DNA of 64,000 bases from positions 248,001-312,000 of the forward strand of contig NZ_FOSB01000004.1 in NCBI RefSeq assembly GCF_900114165.1, read 5' to 3'. The stretch comes from Halobacillus dabanensis (lineage in GTDB: Bacteria; Bacillota; Bacilli; Bacillales; Halobacillaceae). A program made the position numbers and the translations under genes. Below the pieces are notes generated by a model. It was not told the origin of the DNA and did not search any database. It saw only the letters and a program-made list of their open reading frames with translations. Shown in pieces: positions 15,309 to 24,864 of this stretch. Positions within the stretch are counted from its first letter, which is position 1, and the number at the start of each line of letters is the position of its first letter.

Positions 15309-16653
15309 AACGGACTAATGAAGGCTTTTTCGGATCAAATGTCCAGTTCGGAATGAGATACTGCATAGCCTTTGCATCATCCCTCGCCCCCAAATTCATT
15401 TCCTTATATACTTCGTGAGCTTTCTCCACTTGCTTCATATCAATATCAACTCCAAGACCCGGTTTATTTGGGAGCTGAATTTTCCCGTCGATAATTTTAT
15501 ATGGATTTTTAGTCAAGTGCTGCCCATCCTGCCAAATCCAGTGCGTATCGATCGGCGTGATTTCCCCAGGAGCCGCTGCAGCAACATGAGTGAACATGGC
15601 TAAGGAAATATCAAAGTGATTGTTGGAGTGGGATCCCCATGTCAGTCCCCATTCGGAACACATTTGTGCCACACGGACGGATCCGCTCATTGTCCAGAAG
15701 TGGGGATCCGCTAACGGAATATCAACGGAATGCAGTTGAACCGCATGCCCCATTTGCCTCCAATCTGTTGCAATCATGTTTGTCGCCGTTGGAAGGCCTG
15801 TTGCTTTCTTAAATTCTGCCATCACTTCGCGTGCAGAAAAACCCCCTTCATCCCCACAAGGATCTTCTGCGTATGTAAGAACATCGTTTTGTCCTTTACA
15901 CAGACGTATAGCTTCCTCCAAAGACCACGCTCCATTAGGATCTAGAGTGATTCTTGCATTTGGGAAACGTTCATGGAGAGCAGTGACCGCTTCCATTTCC
16001 TTTTCCCCTTCTAATACGCCTCCTTTTAGTTTAAAATCATTAAATCCGTAACGTTCATAGGCTGCTTCTGCCAAACGTACAATTTCATCTGCACTCAATG
16101 CTTTTTCATTTCGAATTCTAAACCACTCATTATCCGCTTCCTGTTCCTCACGATAAGGAAGATCTGTTTTCAAGCGGTCTCCAATATAAAATAAATAACC
16201 CAAAGTCGGAATCTCTTCCCGCTGGATTCCCTCTCCTAGCAATGCAGCAGCTGGCACATTCAGAAACTTTCCTAGTAAGTCTAAAAAAGCAGATTCTAAT
16301 GCTGTGACAGCGTGGATGGTCACTCTCAGATCAAACGTTTGGTTTCCTCTACCTGAAGCATCACGTTCGGCGAAAGTTTGCTTTACTTTCTTTAATATAT
16401 TTTTATAGTTACCGATTGTTTGACCTTCAATTAACTCCCTTGAATCTTCAAGCGTCTGTTTGATATTTTCTCCACCAGGAACTTCTCCTACTCCAACCTC
16501 CCCTGTACTATCTTTCACTATGACAATGTTCCTGGTAAAATAGGGGGCATGAGCTCCACTTAAATTCAACAGCATGCTATCCTGACCTGCTACAGTATAT
16601 ACCTCTAAACCCGTGATGACCGGTGTTTCTTTTTTAGTTTTAATTGAGTTCAC
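15307..16653 (-). CDS. gudD: Glucarate dehydratase
   Basis: This 448-residue enolase-superfamily enzyme dehydrates D-glucarate to 5-dehydro-4-deoxyglucarate. It is very close to B. subtilis GudD throughout. Visible marks are [24 protein letters not shown], the catalytic Lys motif NDFKLKGG, the metal-ligand Asp in [17 protein letters not shown], and the catalytic His in [10 protein letters not shown]. The start is GTG, 9 nt after AGGAG. It is the last gene of the glucarate operon, 25 nt after the TctA-type permease. A terminator begins at its stop codon. Confidence 0.95.
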   Translation of the reverse strand: MNSIKTKKETPVITGLEVYTVAGQDSMLLNLSGAHAPYFTRNIVIVKDSTGEVGVGEVPGGENIKQTLEDSRELIEGQTIGNYKNILKKVKQTFAERDASGRGNQTFDLRVTIHAVTALESAFLDLLGKFLNVPAAALLGEGIQREEIPTLGYLFYIGDRLKTDLPYREEQEADNEWFRIRNEKALSADEIVRLAEAAYERYGFNDFKLKGGVLEGEKEMEAVTALHERFPNARITLDPNGAWSLEEAIRLCKGQNDVLTYAEDPCGDEGGFSAREVMAEFKKATGLPTATNMIATDWRQMGHAVQLHSVDIPLADPHFWTMSGSVRVAQMCSEWGLTWGSHSNNHFDISLAMFTHVAAAAPGEITPIDTHWIWQDGQHLTKNPYKIIDGKIQLPNKPGLGVDIDMKQVEKAHEVYKEMNLGARDDAKAMQYLIPNWTFDPKKPSLVR

Positions 16654-16678
16654 CTTTAATCACTCCTGACTTCATTTT

Positions 16679-18181
16679 TTAAGCAGCTTCCCTTGTCTCA
16701 TTTTTCTTGGATCTCAGATTATCAAATATCGCATAAGCTAAGGCAGCAATAATCAAAACCCACAACCCAATAGCAACCGGTCCATTTGTAAAGAAGATCG
16801 TCAAGTCTCCCCCACTTCCTTTTAAACTATCGATAAAATACTTCTCGCATTGGGCTCCTAAGATGAAACCGATCAAGAATGGCGGGATTTGAATACCAAT
16901 TTTCATAAAAATGTATCCTGCAAGACCGAATAATAGAAGGGTCCATACATCAAACATTACCCCGTTGTTGATCGCATAAGAACCTACTGCACACATCACA
17001 ATAATAATTGGAAATATAATGTACTTCGGGATGTATACAATCTTGGCAAAATACCTTATAGAGAAAAACATCAAAGCAAACATCACAATATTCGCTAGAA
17101 TCAATGCAAAGATAATTCCGCTCCACAAATCTGGATTTGTTGGAATGAACAGCGGCCCAACTTCAATACCTTGAAGCAAAAATGCACCTATCAATATAGC
17201 TGTCGTACTATCGCCTGGAATACCTAATGATAATAGAGGAATGAGCGCTCCACCGGTAAGACCATTGTTAGCTGATTCACTTGCGATCAGACCTTCCGGC
17301 TCTCCTTTTCCAAAATTACCAGGTTTTTTCGAGAAACTCTTGGCTTGAGAATAAGCAGTGATAGAAGCAGCGCTTCCTCCTACTCCTGGCAAGATACCAA
17401 TAAATGTGCCTAAAACAGATGACCGGCATAGATTGACAATTTGGTTTTTGAAAACCCGGAACTTGAACTTACTCTTTTCACCTTTGTTCAATTCAATATT
17501 TTGGTGGGTCGCCGGTTTCATTCCCTCTTCCGCTTCTATCAACATTTGCCCAATAGCAAATAATCCGATAAGAACAGGCAATAAGGAGAAACCATAGACA
17601 AGCTGGTCTTCCAATCCAGGCGGTATAAGCCTCATCTCGTTGTTATCAGCAAAAGTCCCTATCAGACTGATAAAAACCCCTAGAATTCCACTGAACATTC
17701 CTACTAGTAGACTTCCTTTCGATATGGAAGCGATGATGGTCAATGCGAAAATGATGATCAGGAATTTTTCTACAGAAGAAAAATCAATAGCTACAGAGGC
17801 TAACAGAGGGGCAAAGAAATATAGGATGGTAAGACTGAGAAGTCCTCCAATAACAGAAGCGGTAATACCCACTTTAAGAGCTTTCTCCCCTTGTCCATTT
17901 TGGGTCATAGGATAACCGTCAAATGTAGTACAAAGGGAAGAAGGTGTACCCGGGATATTTAATAATATAGCTGGAACTAGACCGCCACTGATTCCCCCTA
18001 CATATAAACCAATCAATAATCCGATTGAATCTATCATATCGAGCGCATAAGTGATTGGCAGGAAGATGGCAATGGCCATCGTTGCGGTCATTCCAGGAAT
18101 GGAACCGAAGATGATACCGATCAATACCCCTAGGAAGCACAGCATGATGGACATTGGACTTAATATCCCTATCAACTCCAA
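16679..18181 (-). CDS. Tripartite tricarboxylate transporter large permease (TctA family)
   Basis: This 500-residue polytopic membrane protein has about 11-12 helices. TctA signatures include IFGSIPGMTATMAIAIFLP, GGLVPAILLNIPGTPSS and GILPGVGGSAASITAYSQAK, with the repeated PG motifs of the family. With the TctB and TctC genes upstream it forms a secondary solute importer. Its place between glucarate genes points to glucarate (or galactarate) as substrate. B. subtilis uses a single MFS protein, GudP, instead. The start is TTG, 9 nt after GGGAG, with no better ATG nearby. Confidence 0.9.
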   Translation of the reverse strand: MELIGILSPMSIMLCFLGVLIGIIFGSIPGMTATMAIAIFLPITYALDMIDSIGLLIGLYVGGISGGLVPAILLNIPGTPSSLCTTFDGYPMTQNGQGEKALKVGITASVIGGLLSLTILYFFAPLLASVAIDFSSVEKFLIIIFALTIIASISKGSLLVGMFSGILGVFISLIGTFADNNEMRLIPPGLEDQLVYGFSLLPVLIGLFAIGQMLIEAEEGMKPATHQNIELNKGEKSKFKFRVFKNQIVNLCRSSVLGTFIGILPGVGGSAASITAYSQAKSFSKKPGNFGKGEPEGLIASESANNGLTGGALIPLLSLGIPGDSTTAILIGAFLLQGIEVGPLFIPTNPDLWSGIIFALILANIVMFALMFFSIRYFAKIVYIPKYIIFPIIIVMCAVGSYAINNGVMFDVWTLLLFGLAGYIFMKIGIQIPPFLIGFILGAQCEKYFIDSLKGSGGDLTIFFTNGPVAIGLWVLIIAALAYAIFDNLRSKKNETREAA

Positions 18182-18197
18182 ACGAACTCTCTCCCTT

Positions 18198-18602
18198 CTA
18201 TGGCAAAGTTATGTCGAACACTTGACCAAATACATACCAAACTACAAAAGTAGTGGCTAATGCATTTGTCAAAGATGTGAATAATGCCTTCTTTTGAACC
18301 TTTCCTATAAAAAGTAATGTAATCACAAACATAAATAATATGGTCGATATCAGAAATCCTAGCAGTTCCATCATAAATGGATAGAGAAAGAGAAGGATCG
18401 CCGAACCGAAAAGTTTAGATTTATCATAGTTAGCCATAAAAAAAGAGAACTCTCTTTTTTTTGAACTACCTTGTTTCACGCGCTTATAAAAGTATCTAAA
18501 TACAATCATCGCTCCTAAAATCAATAAAATAGTAATGATTATTCTAGGAAAAATAATATGATATTCGCTGAATGTGAGTTCAACAGTAAGTAAATCCTCC
18601 AT
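18198..18602 (-). CDS. Tripartite tricarboxylate transporter small permease (TctB family)
   Basis: This 134-residue protein has four hydrophobic segments (about 15-35, 50-72, 76-100 and 105-130), the standard layout for the small TctB subunit. Sequence conservation in this family is low. The assignment rests on size, topology and position between tctA- and tctC-type genes. The start ATG follows GAGGTGGG. It should pair with the large permease to carry the acid sugar delivered by the binding protein. Confidence 0.82.
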   Translation of the reverse strand: MEDLLTVELTFSEYHIIFPRIIITILLILGAMIVFRYFYKRVKQGSSKKREFSFFMANYDKSKLFGSAILLFLYPFMMELLGFLISTILFMFVITLLFIGKVQKKALFTSLTNALATTFVVWYVFGQVFDITLP

Positions 18603-18673
18603 ATTCCCACCTCTTTGATTGTTAGTGAGAGGGACCAGGTGCTACTTCAACACCCGGCCCTTTTTTGAAAAAA

Positions 18674-19720
18674 TTATTGTGCTATTTTATCCAAATCAGG
18701 CGCTTCCTCAATAATTTGGTTGACTTCTTCACGTTTTTCTAATAAATAATCCGTGGACTCCTTGGCTGGAATATAATTAGTGATATAGGCGTTCTTTTGT
18801 AGGTCTTCTTGATAGTTCTCCATATCTACGACTTCCTGAACAGCCTGGTCCAATTTGGTAGCAAACTCTTCATCCACCTCTTTAGGCATTAAGAAGAAAA
18901 ATTCTTTATCAAACGTAAACTCTTTTCCGTTTACAGTAATTCCTTGTTCAGCCATTGTCGGTATATCATATCCCTCTACACGCTCACTGGCTGTAACACC
19001 CAAAAACTTCATTTTAATCTTGTCTTCTACTCCTTTTTTTGTATACTCGGAGTTAGATCCAATAGAGCCATGAATGATATCTGCGTTCCCATCCCATAAT
19101 GCTTGGTTTTTATCTTCTTGGGACCCTGTCACATATACATTAATTCGGTCAGACACCCCTGTGCCAAACTCCTCTTTGGCCCATAAATAATAACCGTCGA
19201 AAACAATCTCAGAGACACCACCTGCTTGAATAGCTACCGTAATAGTTTCTTCAGGATTTTCATTCAACCATTCAGCAGATTCTGCAAGCGTATCATAGGG
19301 AGCATCGCCACTTGTTAAGAAGGCATTTCCTGGGTTGATCGCTACTACAGGACCGATTGTCCAATTTTCCAGTTTGTTCTCTTCTTTAAAAGATCCATAC
19401 TCTACACCTAAATAAGCCATATCGTGAAAAAACATAACCGTGCTTCCGTCGTCTTTAGCTGTAGAAAGTTCGTCAAAAGCCTTTACTGCACCAATCGCAT
19501 CCACTTTCATATTCGTGCCCAGTCCATCTTCTAAATACCTGCTTACGGCTTCAGCATTTTGATAAGTATCTCCACCAGTAGATGAGGAACCGATCACCAC
19601 TCGAACTCTTGACTGATCGATACTATTTTCACTATCCCCACCCGAAGCAGACTTACTTCCACAAGCTGAAAGCAAAAGAACTGTCATTACTATAAATGTC
19701 ATCCACGCAATATTCTTCAC
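18674..19720 (-). CDS. TctC-family solute-binding lipoprotein
   Basis: This 348-residue exported lipoprotein has a signal ending LLLSACG, with the lipid Cys near residue 20. The mature protein is a Bug/TctC type binding protein: VVIGSSSTGGDTYQNAEAVSRYL near the N-terminus, then the FFHDMAYLG, DIIHGSIGSNSEY and TMAEQGI segments. It would hand an aldarate such as glucarate to the TctA/TctB permease. The start is GTG, with GGGAG upstream. The 91-nt gap before it carries a cre-like site, so it may have internal catabolite control. Confidence 0.88.
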   Translation of the reverse strand: MKNIAWMTFIVMTVLLLSACGSKSASGGDSENSIDQSRVRVVIGSSSTGGDTYQNAEAVSRYLEDGLGTNMKVDAIGAVKAFDELSTAKDDGSTVMFFHDMAYLGVEYGSFKEENKLENWTIGPVVAINPGNAFLTSGDAPYDTLAESAEWLNENPEETITVAIQAGGVSEIVFDGYYLWAKEEFGTGVSDRINVYVTGSQEDKNQALWDGNADIIHGSIGSNSEYTKKGVEDKIKMKFLGVTASERVEGYDIPTMAEQGITVNGKEFTFDKEFFFLMPKEVDEEFATKLDQAVQEVVDMENYQEDLQKNAYITNYIPAKESTDYLLEKREEVNQIIEEAPDLDKIAQ

Positions 19721-19752
19721 GCATCCACCACTCCCTATATTAGTATCATTAA

Positions 19753-19766
19753 ATTAAACGCTTACA
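19753..19766 (-). promoter_or_regulatory. cre-like site upstream of tctC-type gene
   Basis: On the minus strand TGTAAGCGTTTAAT matches the CcpA consensus TGNAANCGNTTNCA except at the last two positions. It lies in the intergenic gap inside the glucarate operon. Confidence 0.4.
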
Positions 19767-19811
19767 TTTTAAAGCTTTTCAATAATGGTCTATAGAGCAA
19801 ACAACAGCGGT

Positions 19812-21278
19812 CTATTTTACGAATACAGTTTTAATGGAAGTGAAAAATTCTTTAGCTGCTTGCCCCTGTTCCCGTGAATGAGAACTGGACTGTTTCATAC
19901 CTCCAAAAGGTGCCTGAAGTTCTACGCCAGCACTTTCAGCATTAATTCTAACTAGTCCAGCGTCCATATCTTTAATAAAAGAGAGCATTTGTTGGATATT
20001 TGTTGTGAAAATAGAAGCACTAAGTCCATACTCCACATCGTTTGCTAGATCGAGAGCTTCTTCTAAAGAATCTACTTTCATCAAAGCTAATACAGGACCA
20101 AAGATCTCTTCTTGTGCAATTGTCATTTCTGAATTCACATTTTCAAAAACGGTAGGTTCAACAAAATAACCCTTTTCACGTCCATCATCTTTTAGTTGTT
20201 TTCCACCTGCGAGGAGTTGGCCGCCTTCTTCTTCCCCTTTTTGGATATAATAGAGTACGTTTTCCAGCTGCCGCTCACTTACACAAGGGCCCATCCACGA
20301 GCCATCCCGCATTCCGTTTCCAACACTTATCTCTTTTACTTTTTCTAGTAATCTTTCTTTGAACTTATCATAAATTCCATCTAAAAGGATGACTCTGCTA
20401 GTAGCCGTACATTTCTGTCCAGTAGATTTCAGTCCACCACTAATGGTCGCATCGACAGCTAAATCTAGGTCAGCATCCTCTGTAACAATAACAGGATTCT
20501 TGCCTCCCATTTCTAATTGATATTTTGCCCCTCTTGCTAACGCCTCATGGCCGATCTGCTTCCCAACCTGATTAGATCCTGTAAACGTAATTCCATGGAT
20601 ATCCGGGTGTTCAGCAATGGCTTGTCCGATGACAGAACCTGGCCCTGTTACCATATTGACAACACCTTTAGGTAAACCAGCTTCCGCAAAGCATTCTATG
20701 ACCTTAGCACAAGTTACGGCTCCTTCCGTCGCAGGTTTTAGGACCACGCTGTTTCCATAAATTAAAGCAGGTGCTGACTTCCAAATCGGAATGGCTACCG
20801 GAAAGTTCCAAGGAGTGATGACGCCAACAACCCCAAGCGGTACCCGCGTCGTAAACATCAATGCATCACTATCTGTAGATGGAATGACATCGCCAACCGC
20901 TCTCATGCCTTCTCCTGCATAATATCTTAGAATGGCAACCCCTCTTGCTGTTTCTCCTTTCGCTTCAGGGTAGGTTTTGCCCATTTCCCGGGTCATGCAT
21001 TCTGCGATTTCCTCCAAACGACTTTCCATTATATCTGCTACTTTGTAGAGATACTGGCCTCTTTCTGCGCCTGAGCGGCCTTTCCACCCTTTAGCAGCTG
21101 TTTTTGCCGATCTAACCGCTTTATTCAAGTCCTCTTCTGAAGAATTAGCGACTTCCCCCACAACCTCTTCATTATTAGCTGGATTATAATTTACAATCTT
21201 TTCTTCATTTACAGCAGAAACCCATTCTCCGTTAATAAAGTTTACATATTGATTCGTTTGGTTAGTTTTTGTAGTCAT
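19812..21278 (-). CDS. 2,5-dioxovalerate (alpha-ketoglutarate semialdehyde) dehydrogenase
   Basis: This 488-residue aldehyde dehydrogenase is close to B. subtilis YcbD. The catalytic residues are in place: Glu256 in [10 protein letters not shown] and Cys290 in [10 protein letters not shown], with [16 protein letters not shown] near 153-168. In the glucarate pathway it oxidises 2,5-dioxopentanoate, the KdgD product, to 2-oxoglutarate. The start is the ATG at 21278, 8 nt after GGAGGG. An upstream in-frame codon at 21296 has no ribosome site. Its place between kdgD and the transporter genes supports this role. Confidence 0.9.
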   Translation of the reverse strand: MTTKTNQTNQYVNFINGEWVSAVNEEKIVNYNPANNEEVVGEVANSSEEDLNKAVRSAKTAAKGWKGRSGAERGQYLYKVADIMESRLEEIAECMTREMGKTYPEAKGETARGVAILRYYAGEGMRAVGDVIPSTDSDALMFTTRVPLGVVGVITPWNFPVAIPIWKSAPALIYGNSVVLKPATEGAVTCAKVIECFAEAGLPKGVVNMVTGPGSVIGQAIAEHPDIHGITFTGSNQVGKQIGHEALARGAKYQLEMGGKNPVIVTEDADLDLAVDATISGGLKSTGQKCTATSRVILLDGIYDKFKERLLEKVKEISVGNGMRDGSWMGPCVSERQLENVLYYIQKGEEEGGQLLAGGKQLKDDGREKGYFVEPTVFENVNSEMTIAQEEIFGPVLALMKVDSLEEALDLANDVEYGLSASIFTTNIQQMLSFIKDMDAGLVRINAESAGVELQAPFGGMKQSSSHSREQGQAAKEFFTSIKTVFVK

Positions 21279-21336
21279 ATATTGCTCCCTCCACATTGAT
21301 TATTAAGAATTTCAGCTCAAAAGTAAGTTCTCACTC

Positions 21337-22272
21337 TCATTTAACGTTGATTATCCTGGTTTTTGGCGGATACTTATCTAACACTTTTGTCAAAATTACC
21401 TTCAGCTCTTCATAATGTTCACTAGTCACTGGAGCTACAGGCGCGCGTACAGTGTTTTCTACAGGGAGTCCTACGATATTCATCCCTGCTTTTATAAGAG
21501 ATATAGCGTACCCTTTTCCTTTTCTCCTTATATCATTAATAGGGAGAATGACATCTTCATAAATTTCGTTTACCGTATCTTGATCACCTGATTGCAGAGC
21601 ATCGTTAAACATTCTTGAGATATGTGGGATGTAATTGGAAATAGCGGAAGAATAACAATCGAATCCTAGAGGTTTATAGGCAGGCATTGTAACTTCTGCC
21701 ATTGGCATACCATTAAGCCACCCTAGGCGGCTGCCAAACCTCTGCGTAAGCTCAACGTTTAATTCCATATCTCCATGTCCATCTTTTAGACCTACCACTT
21801 GCTCGTAATCCAAAAGCCCCTCCAGTGTATCCGCTTTCAAAATTGCGTTATTTCTTTGATAGAGGATTGCGTTAAGGTCTGTACTACTGACAATTGCTTT
21901 ATAGTATTCATATAAACCTTCTTGCTCCCCTTCTATTAAGTAAGGAGGCAGGATCAGGTATCCATCTACCTTTTTCTGTTCGGAAATCTTCGCTTTTTCT
22001 AACGCTTCACTAAGATTCCCTCCTACACCGGTGTAAAGGGGGACTTGACCATTTACAGTAGTTAAGGCAATGTCGATCATCGTTTCATATTCTTTCTTGC
22101 TTAAGCTATGAAACTCTCCTGCTCCACAGGCGATGAAAATTGACTCAAGCCCCTCTTCTAAGAGGAACTCTATATTTTTCTTCAATGCTTCTTGATCCAG
22201 TTCATTTTGGTGATTGAATGGGGCTACCGGGAAGCCGGATATTCCGATAGGCGCTTTTCTGCTTTTACTCAT
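21337..22272 (-). CDS. kdgD: 5-dehydro-4-deoxyglucarate dehydratase
   Basis: This 311-residue DHDPS-fold lyase converts 5-dehydro-4-deoxyglucarate to 2,5-dioxopentanoate, water and CO2. The Schiff-base Lys163 sits in VVGLKDGHGD and the catalytic Tyr138 in AILYQRNN. GAGEFHSLS marks the KdgD subgroup. The length equals that of relatives such as B. subtilis YcbC. The ATG follows AGGAGAGG. It is the second gene of the operon, 23 nt after the regulator gene. Confidence 0.92.
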   Translation of the reverse strand: MSKSRKAPIGISGFPVAPFNHQNELDQEALKKNIEFLLEEGLESIFIACGAGEFHSLSKKEYETMIDIALTTVNGQVPLYTGVGGNLSEALEKAKISEQKKVDGYLILPPYLIEGEQEGLYEYYKAIVSSTDLNAILYQRNNAILKADTLEGLLDYEQVVGLKDGHGDMELNVELTQRFGSRLGWLNGMPMAEVTMPAYKPLGFDCYSSAISNYIPHISRMFNDALQSGDQDTVNEIYEDVILPINDIRRKGKGYAISLIKAGMNIVGLPVENTVRAPVAPVTSEHYEELKVILTKVLDKYPPKTRIINVK

Positions 22273-22295
22273 TTAACCTCTCCTCATTTTTTAAA

Positions 22296-22985
22296 TTAAT
22301 AGCTGAGCCTTTCTCTAACATAAACTAAATGCTTGTGCATGCTTGCGTGAGCAGCAAGTGGATCTCTGTTCTTTAGTGCTTCATATATTTCTCTATGTTG
22401 TTGGACCGTTTTTTCTTTGTCGCGATTTTTTAATGGGATGTTCTCTAGTGTCTTATCGTACATATTTAACAATGGGTCAATTATCCCCTCTGTAATTGGA
22501 TTGCTCCCGCTAAAGGCAATAATTCTATGGAATTCACGGTCAATCTCTGTATAATCACCTTCCGCTTTTTCCATTGCGGTGATATTTTCTTCTAACCTCT
22601 TCAAATCTAATTCTGATATTTTCTCCGCAGCTAAGGCTACCAAACCTAATTCTTGAGATAGCCTTGTTTCAATAATAGATTCCATGTCTCCAATGGAAAT
22701 GGCTAACATAATTCGATAAGGTTCGCTTCCTACTCTGTCTGTGAAGAAAGTTCCTTCCCTTGTTTTTCGGTGCACTACCCCAAGTGTTTCCAATGAAATG
22801 AGGGCTTCTCTAAGTACAGGTCGGCTGACATTCAACATGTCCATCAGCTTCATTTCTGAGGGAAGTTTATCTCCTGCTTTTAATTGGCCACTCATCAGTA
22901 AATCAATAATCTGCTCAATCACTTGATTGGAAAGAGTTTTGCGTTTCACGGTCTTCATATTTAGATCCTTTCGCAACTCGCTCAT
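22296..22985 (-). CDS. GntR/FadR-family regulator of the glucarate operon
   Basis: This 229-residue regulator has an N-terminal winged helix (about 15-80, with GDKLPSEMKLMDMLNVSRPVLREAL) and a C-terminal FCD ligand-binding domain, whose metal-type residues appear in DREFHRIIA and HREIYEAL. It resembles B. subtilis YcbG. The start ATG is 9 nt after AAAGGAGG. It is the first gene of the operon, so it probably controls itself and the downstream genes through the palindromes at 23025-23106. The likely inducer is glucarate or a product of it. Confidence 0.9.
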   Translation of the reverse strand: MSELRKDLNMKTVKRKTLSNQVIEQIIDLLMSGQLKAGDKLPSEMKLMDMLNVSRPVLREALISLETLGVVHRKTREGTFFTDRVGSEPYRIMLAISIGDMESIIETRLSQELGLVALAAEKISELDLKRLEENITAMEKAEGDYTEIDREFHRIIAFSGSNPITEGIIDPLLNMYDKTLENIPLKNRDKEKTVQQHREIYEALKNRDPLAAHASMHKHLVYVRERLSY

Positions 22986-23024
22986 CTTAAATAACCTCCT
23001 TTCTTCTAAATTTATCTAATTATC

Positions 23025-23106
23025 ATTTGTCAAACAAATTGTAAGACAAATGAATTTATATGTCAATTCTTAATTTTAAGAAAATTTATTTGTAAGACAA
23101 ATAAAT
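23025..23106. promoter_or_regulatory. Three FadR-type operators in front of the glucarate operon
   Basis: Three palindromes share the core TTGTnnnACAA, typical of GntR/FadR regulators. They are ATTTGTCAAACAAAT (23025-23039), TTGTAAGACAAAT overlapping its end (23039-23051), and a perfect palindrome with 10-bp arms around AAG at 23084-23106. They lie 40-121 nt upstream of the regulator gene, over the probable promoter. Confidence 0.7.
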
Positions 23107-23165
23107 AATGAAGAGTCGTGATGGGGGAACTTCTAGTGATCCCTCTTACATACTTTTGAATAAAA

Positions 23166-23213
23166 ACAAAGGCTAGACTCCTTCCCCAATTAAGGTAGGA
23201 GTCTAGCCTTTGT
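23166..23213 (-). terminator. Terminator of two-domain AhpD-like gene
   Basis: A perfect 17-bp stem (ACAAAGGCTAGACTCCT and its complement) is followed on the minus strand by a T-rich run. Confidence 0.85.
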
Positions 23214-23252
23214 TCAGTAGCTTTATTAAATGAAGCAAAGCGATCGTTTTCT

Positions 23253-23909
23253 TTATTCGTCATACGAATTTAATGCATTAACACTGTGCGCAAGAGCTGA
23301 ACCTGCTTTTAGAGCAGTGGCAACAAAAATGGCCTCTGCTACTTCTTCTTTTGTCGCTCCCTGTTTTTTAGCACCTTTGGTATGCACATCAATGCAATAA
23401 GGACATCCTGTTGTATGTGCGACCGCTACGGCAATGAGCTCTTTATCTTTAGCTGGAATCGCCCCTGCTTTCATTGATTGTTGATCAAAATCCACGAAAG
23501 CATGAAACGCATCTCCATGCAGCTTGGACAGTTCTTCAAGACGACTGAAATAAGATGCTTTATACAAAGCATCGTCTCCACTTTCGTCATATGTATTCAG
23601 TGCGTTAACACTGTGTGCGATGGATGAACCTGCTTTTAGTGCTGTCGCAACAAGGATAGCTTCTGAAACTTCTTCTTTTGTGGCTTCCTGTTTTTTAACA
23701 TTTTTCACATGAACATCGATACAATAAGGGCATCCTGTCACATGAGCAACAGCTACAGCAATCAACTCCTTCAATTTACCGTTCAGTTCACCCGGTGCAA
23801 TAGCCTTTTGGTCAAACTCTACAAAAGCTTTGAATGCTTCTGGGGCTAAATCACCAAGTTCAGGCAGCCTCTCAAAATATGATTTTGCATATAACACATC
23901 ATTCCCCAT
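23253..23909 (-). CDS. Tandem carboxymuconolactone decarboxylase (AhpD-like) protein
   Basis: This 218-residue protein is made of two copies of the same CMD/AhpD-like domain, about residues 8-108 and 117-217. Each has the redox motif TGCPYCIDVH with CxxC plus His (C60, C63, H67 and C169, C172, H176). Related single-domain proteins are thiol peroxidases or peroxidase partners that work as oligomers. Both halves end in AHSVNALNxYDE and start with YFxRLxEL, showing internal duplication. The start ATG is 9 nt after GGAG. It is a monocistronic gene with its own terminator. The substrate is unknown. Confidence 0.87.
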   Translation of the reverse strand: MGNDVLYAKSYFERLPELGDLAPEAFKAFVEFDQKAIAPGELNGKLKELIAVAVAHVTGCPYCIDVHVKNVKKQEATKEEVSEAILVATALKAGSSIAHSVNALNTYDESGDDALYKASYFSRLEELSKLHGDAFHAFVDFDQQSMKAGAIPAKDKELIAVAVAHTTGCPYCIDVHTKGAKKQGATKEEVAEAIFVATALKAGSALAHSVNALNSYDE

Positions 23910-24065
23910 TTATCCTCTCTCCTTCGTCTCCTTTAGTACACTACAATGATGAATTTTACCATTATAAAGACACTGCGTAAATGAGAAGAGAATGAATTTT
24001 CAATCTTTTATGGCTATGACTATTTCCCTAAAAAGAATTGCTGCTAAAGCACGACAGAAAAATGT

Positions 24066-24851
24066 TCACGCTTTTTCTAACTTTATAGATGAATAATCAG
24101 AATGTTGCTGCTGGCTTAGAAGTTTAAATTGCTGTAGCCGATCACGGAAACGGACCACCTCGCCAACAATAATCATAGCTGGATTCTTGATGTCTGCTTT
24201 CTCGACGAGATGAACAATAGATTTCAATGTTCCTGTGACGACTTGCTGATTTTCTGTTGTCCCCTGTTGGATAATCCCTACAGGGGTGTCCTCTTTGTAC
24301 TTTAGCAGCTGTTCGCAAATGTATGGAAGGTTTCCAATCCCCATATAGATCGCTAATGTATCCACACTCTTGGCTAAACTTTCCCAATCTATATCCTTAG
24401 GTTTCCCTTTGGGGCGATGCCCTGTCACAACCGCAAAGGAACTTGCCAATTCACGGTGAGTGACAGGGATATCGGCATAGGCTGGGGCAGCTATCCCAGC
24501 TGTAACCCCGGGAAGGACCTCGTAGTCCAGACCTCTCTTAGCCAATGCCTCCGCTTCTTCCGCACCTCTTCCAAAAACGTATGGATCTCCCCCCTTCAGT
24601 CTCGTCACTACTTTACCTCTGGAGGCATATTTCACTAATAGATGATTGATCGTCTCTTGTTTCATCGTGTGTAAGTTCGGCAACTTACCACAATAGATCA
24701 AGTCGACGTCTGGTCTTGCTTCCTGCAATAATTCTTTATTGACTAGACGATCATATAAAATAACATCCGCTTGTTGAACACACTTTAATGCTTTTACAGT
24801 AATCAACTCAGGATCCCCGGGACCCGCACCAACTAAGTAAACCTTCCCCAT
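24066..24851 (-). CDS. cobA: Uroporphyrinogen-III C-methyltransferase (SUMT)
   Basis: This 261-residue SAM-dependent enzyme methylates uroporphyrinogen III at C2 and C7 to give precorrin-2, the precursor of sirohaem. Family motifs are YLVGAGPGDPELITVKAL (residues 4-21), VVTRLKGGDPYVFGRGAEEA near 85-104, and PGVTAGIAAPAYADIPVTHR. It is the last gene of the nitrite operon. Nitrite reductase needs sirohaem, so its place fits. In B. subtilis the equivalent is NasF. The ATG follows GAGGAGG by 7 nt. Confidence 0.93.
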   Translation of the reverse strand: MGKVYLVGAGPGDPELITVKALKCVQQADVILYDRLVNKELLQEARPDVDLIYCGKLPNLHTMKQETINHLLVKYASRGKVVTRLKGGDPYVFGRGAEEAEALAKRGLDYEVLPGVTAGIAAPAYADIPVTHRELASSFAVVTGHRPKGKPKDIDWESLAKSVDTLAIYMGIGNLPYICEQLLKYKEDTPVGIIQQGTTENQQVVTGTLKSIVHLVEKADIKNPAMIIVGEVVRFRDRLQQFKLLSQQQHSDYSSIKLEKA

Positions 24852-24864
24852 TCTTCTTCCTCCT

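Noticed and set aside
23063-23263. 66-codon minus-strand frame after the AhpD-like gene
   Set aside because: It covers the terminator and the operator palindromes and has no ribosome site or similarity.
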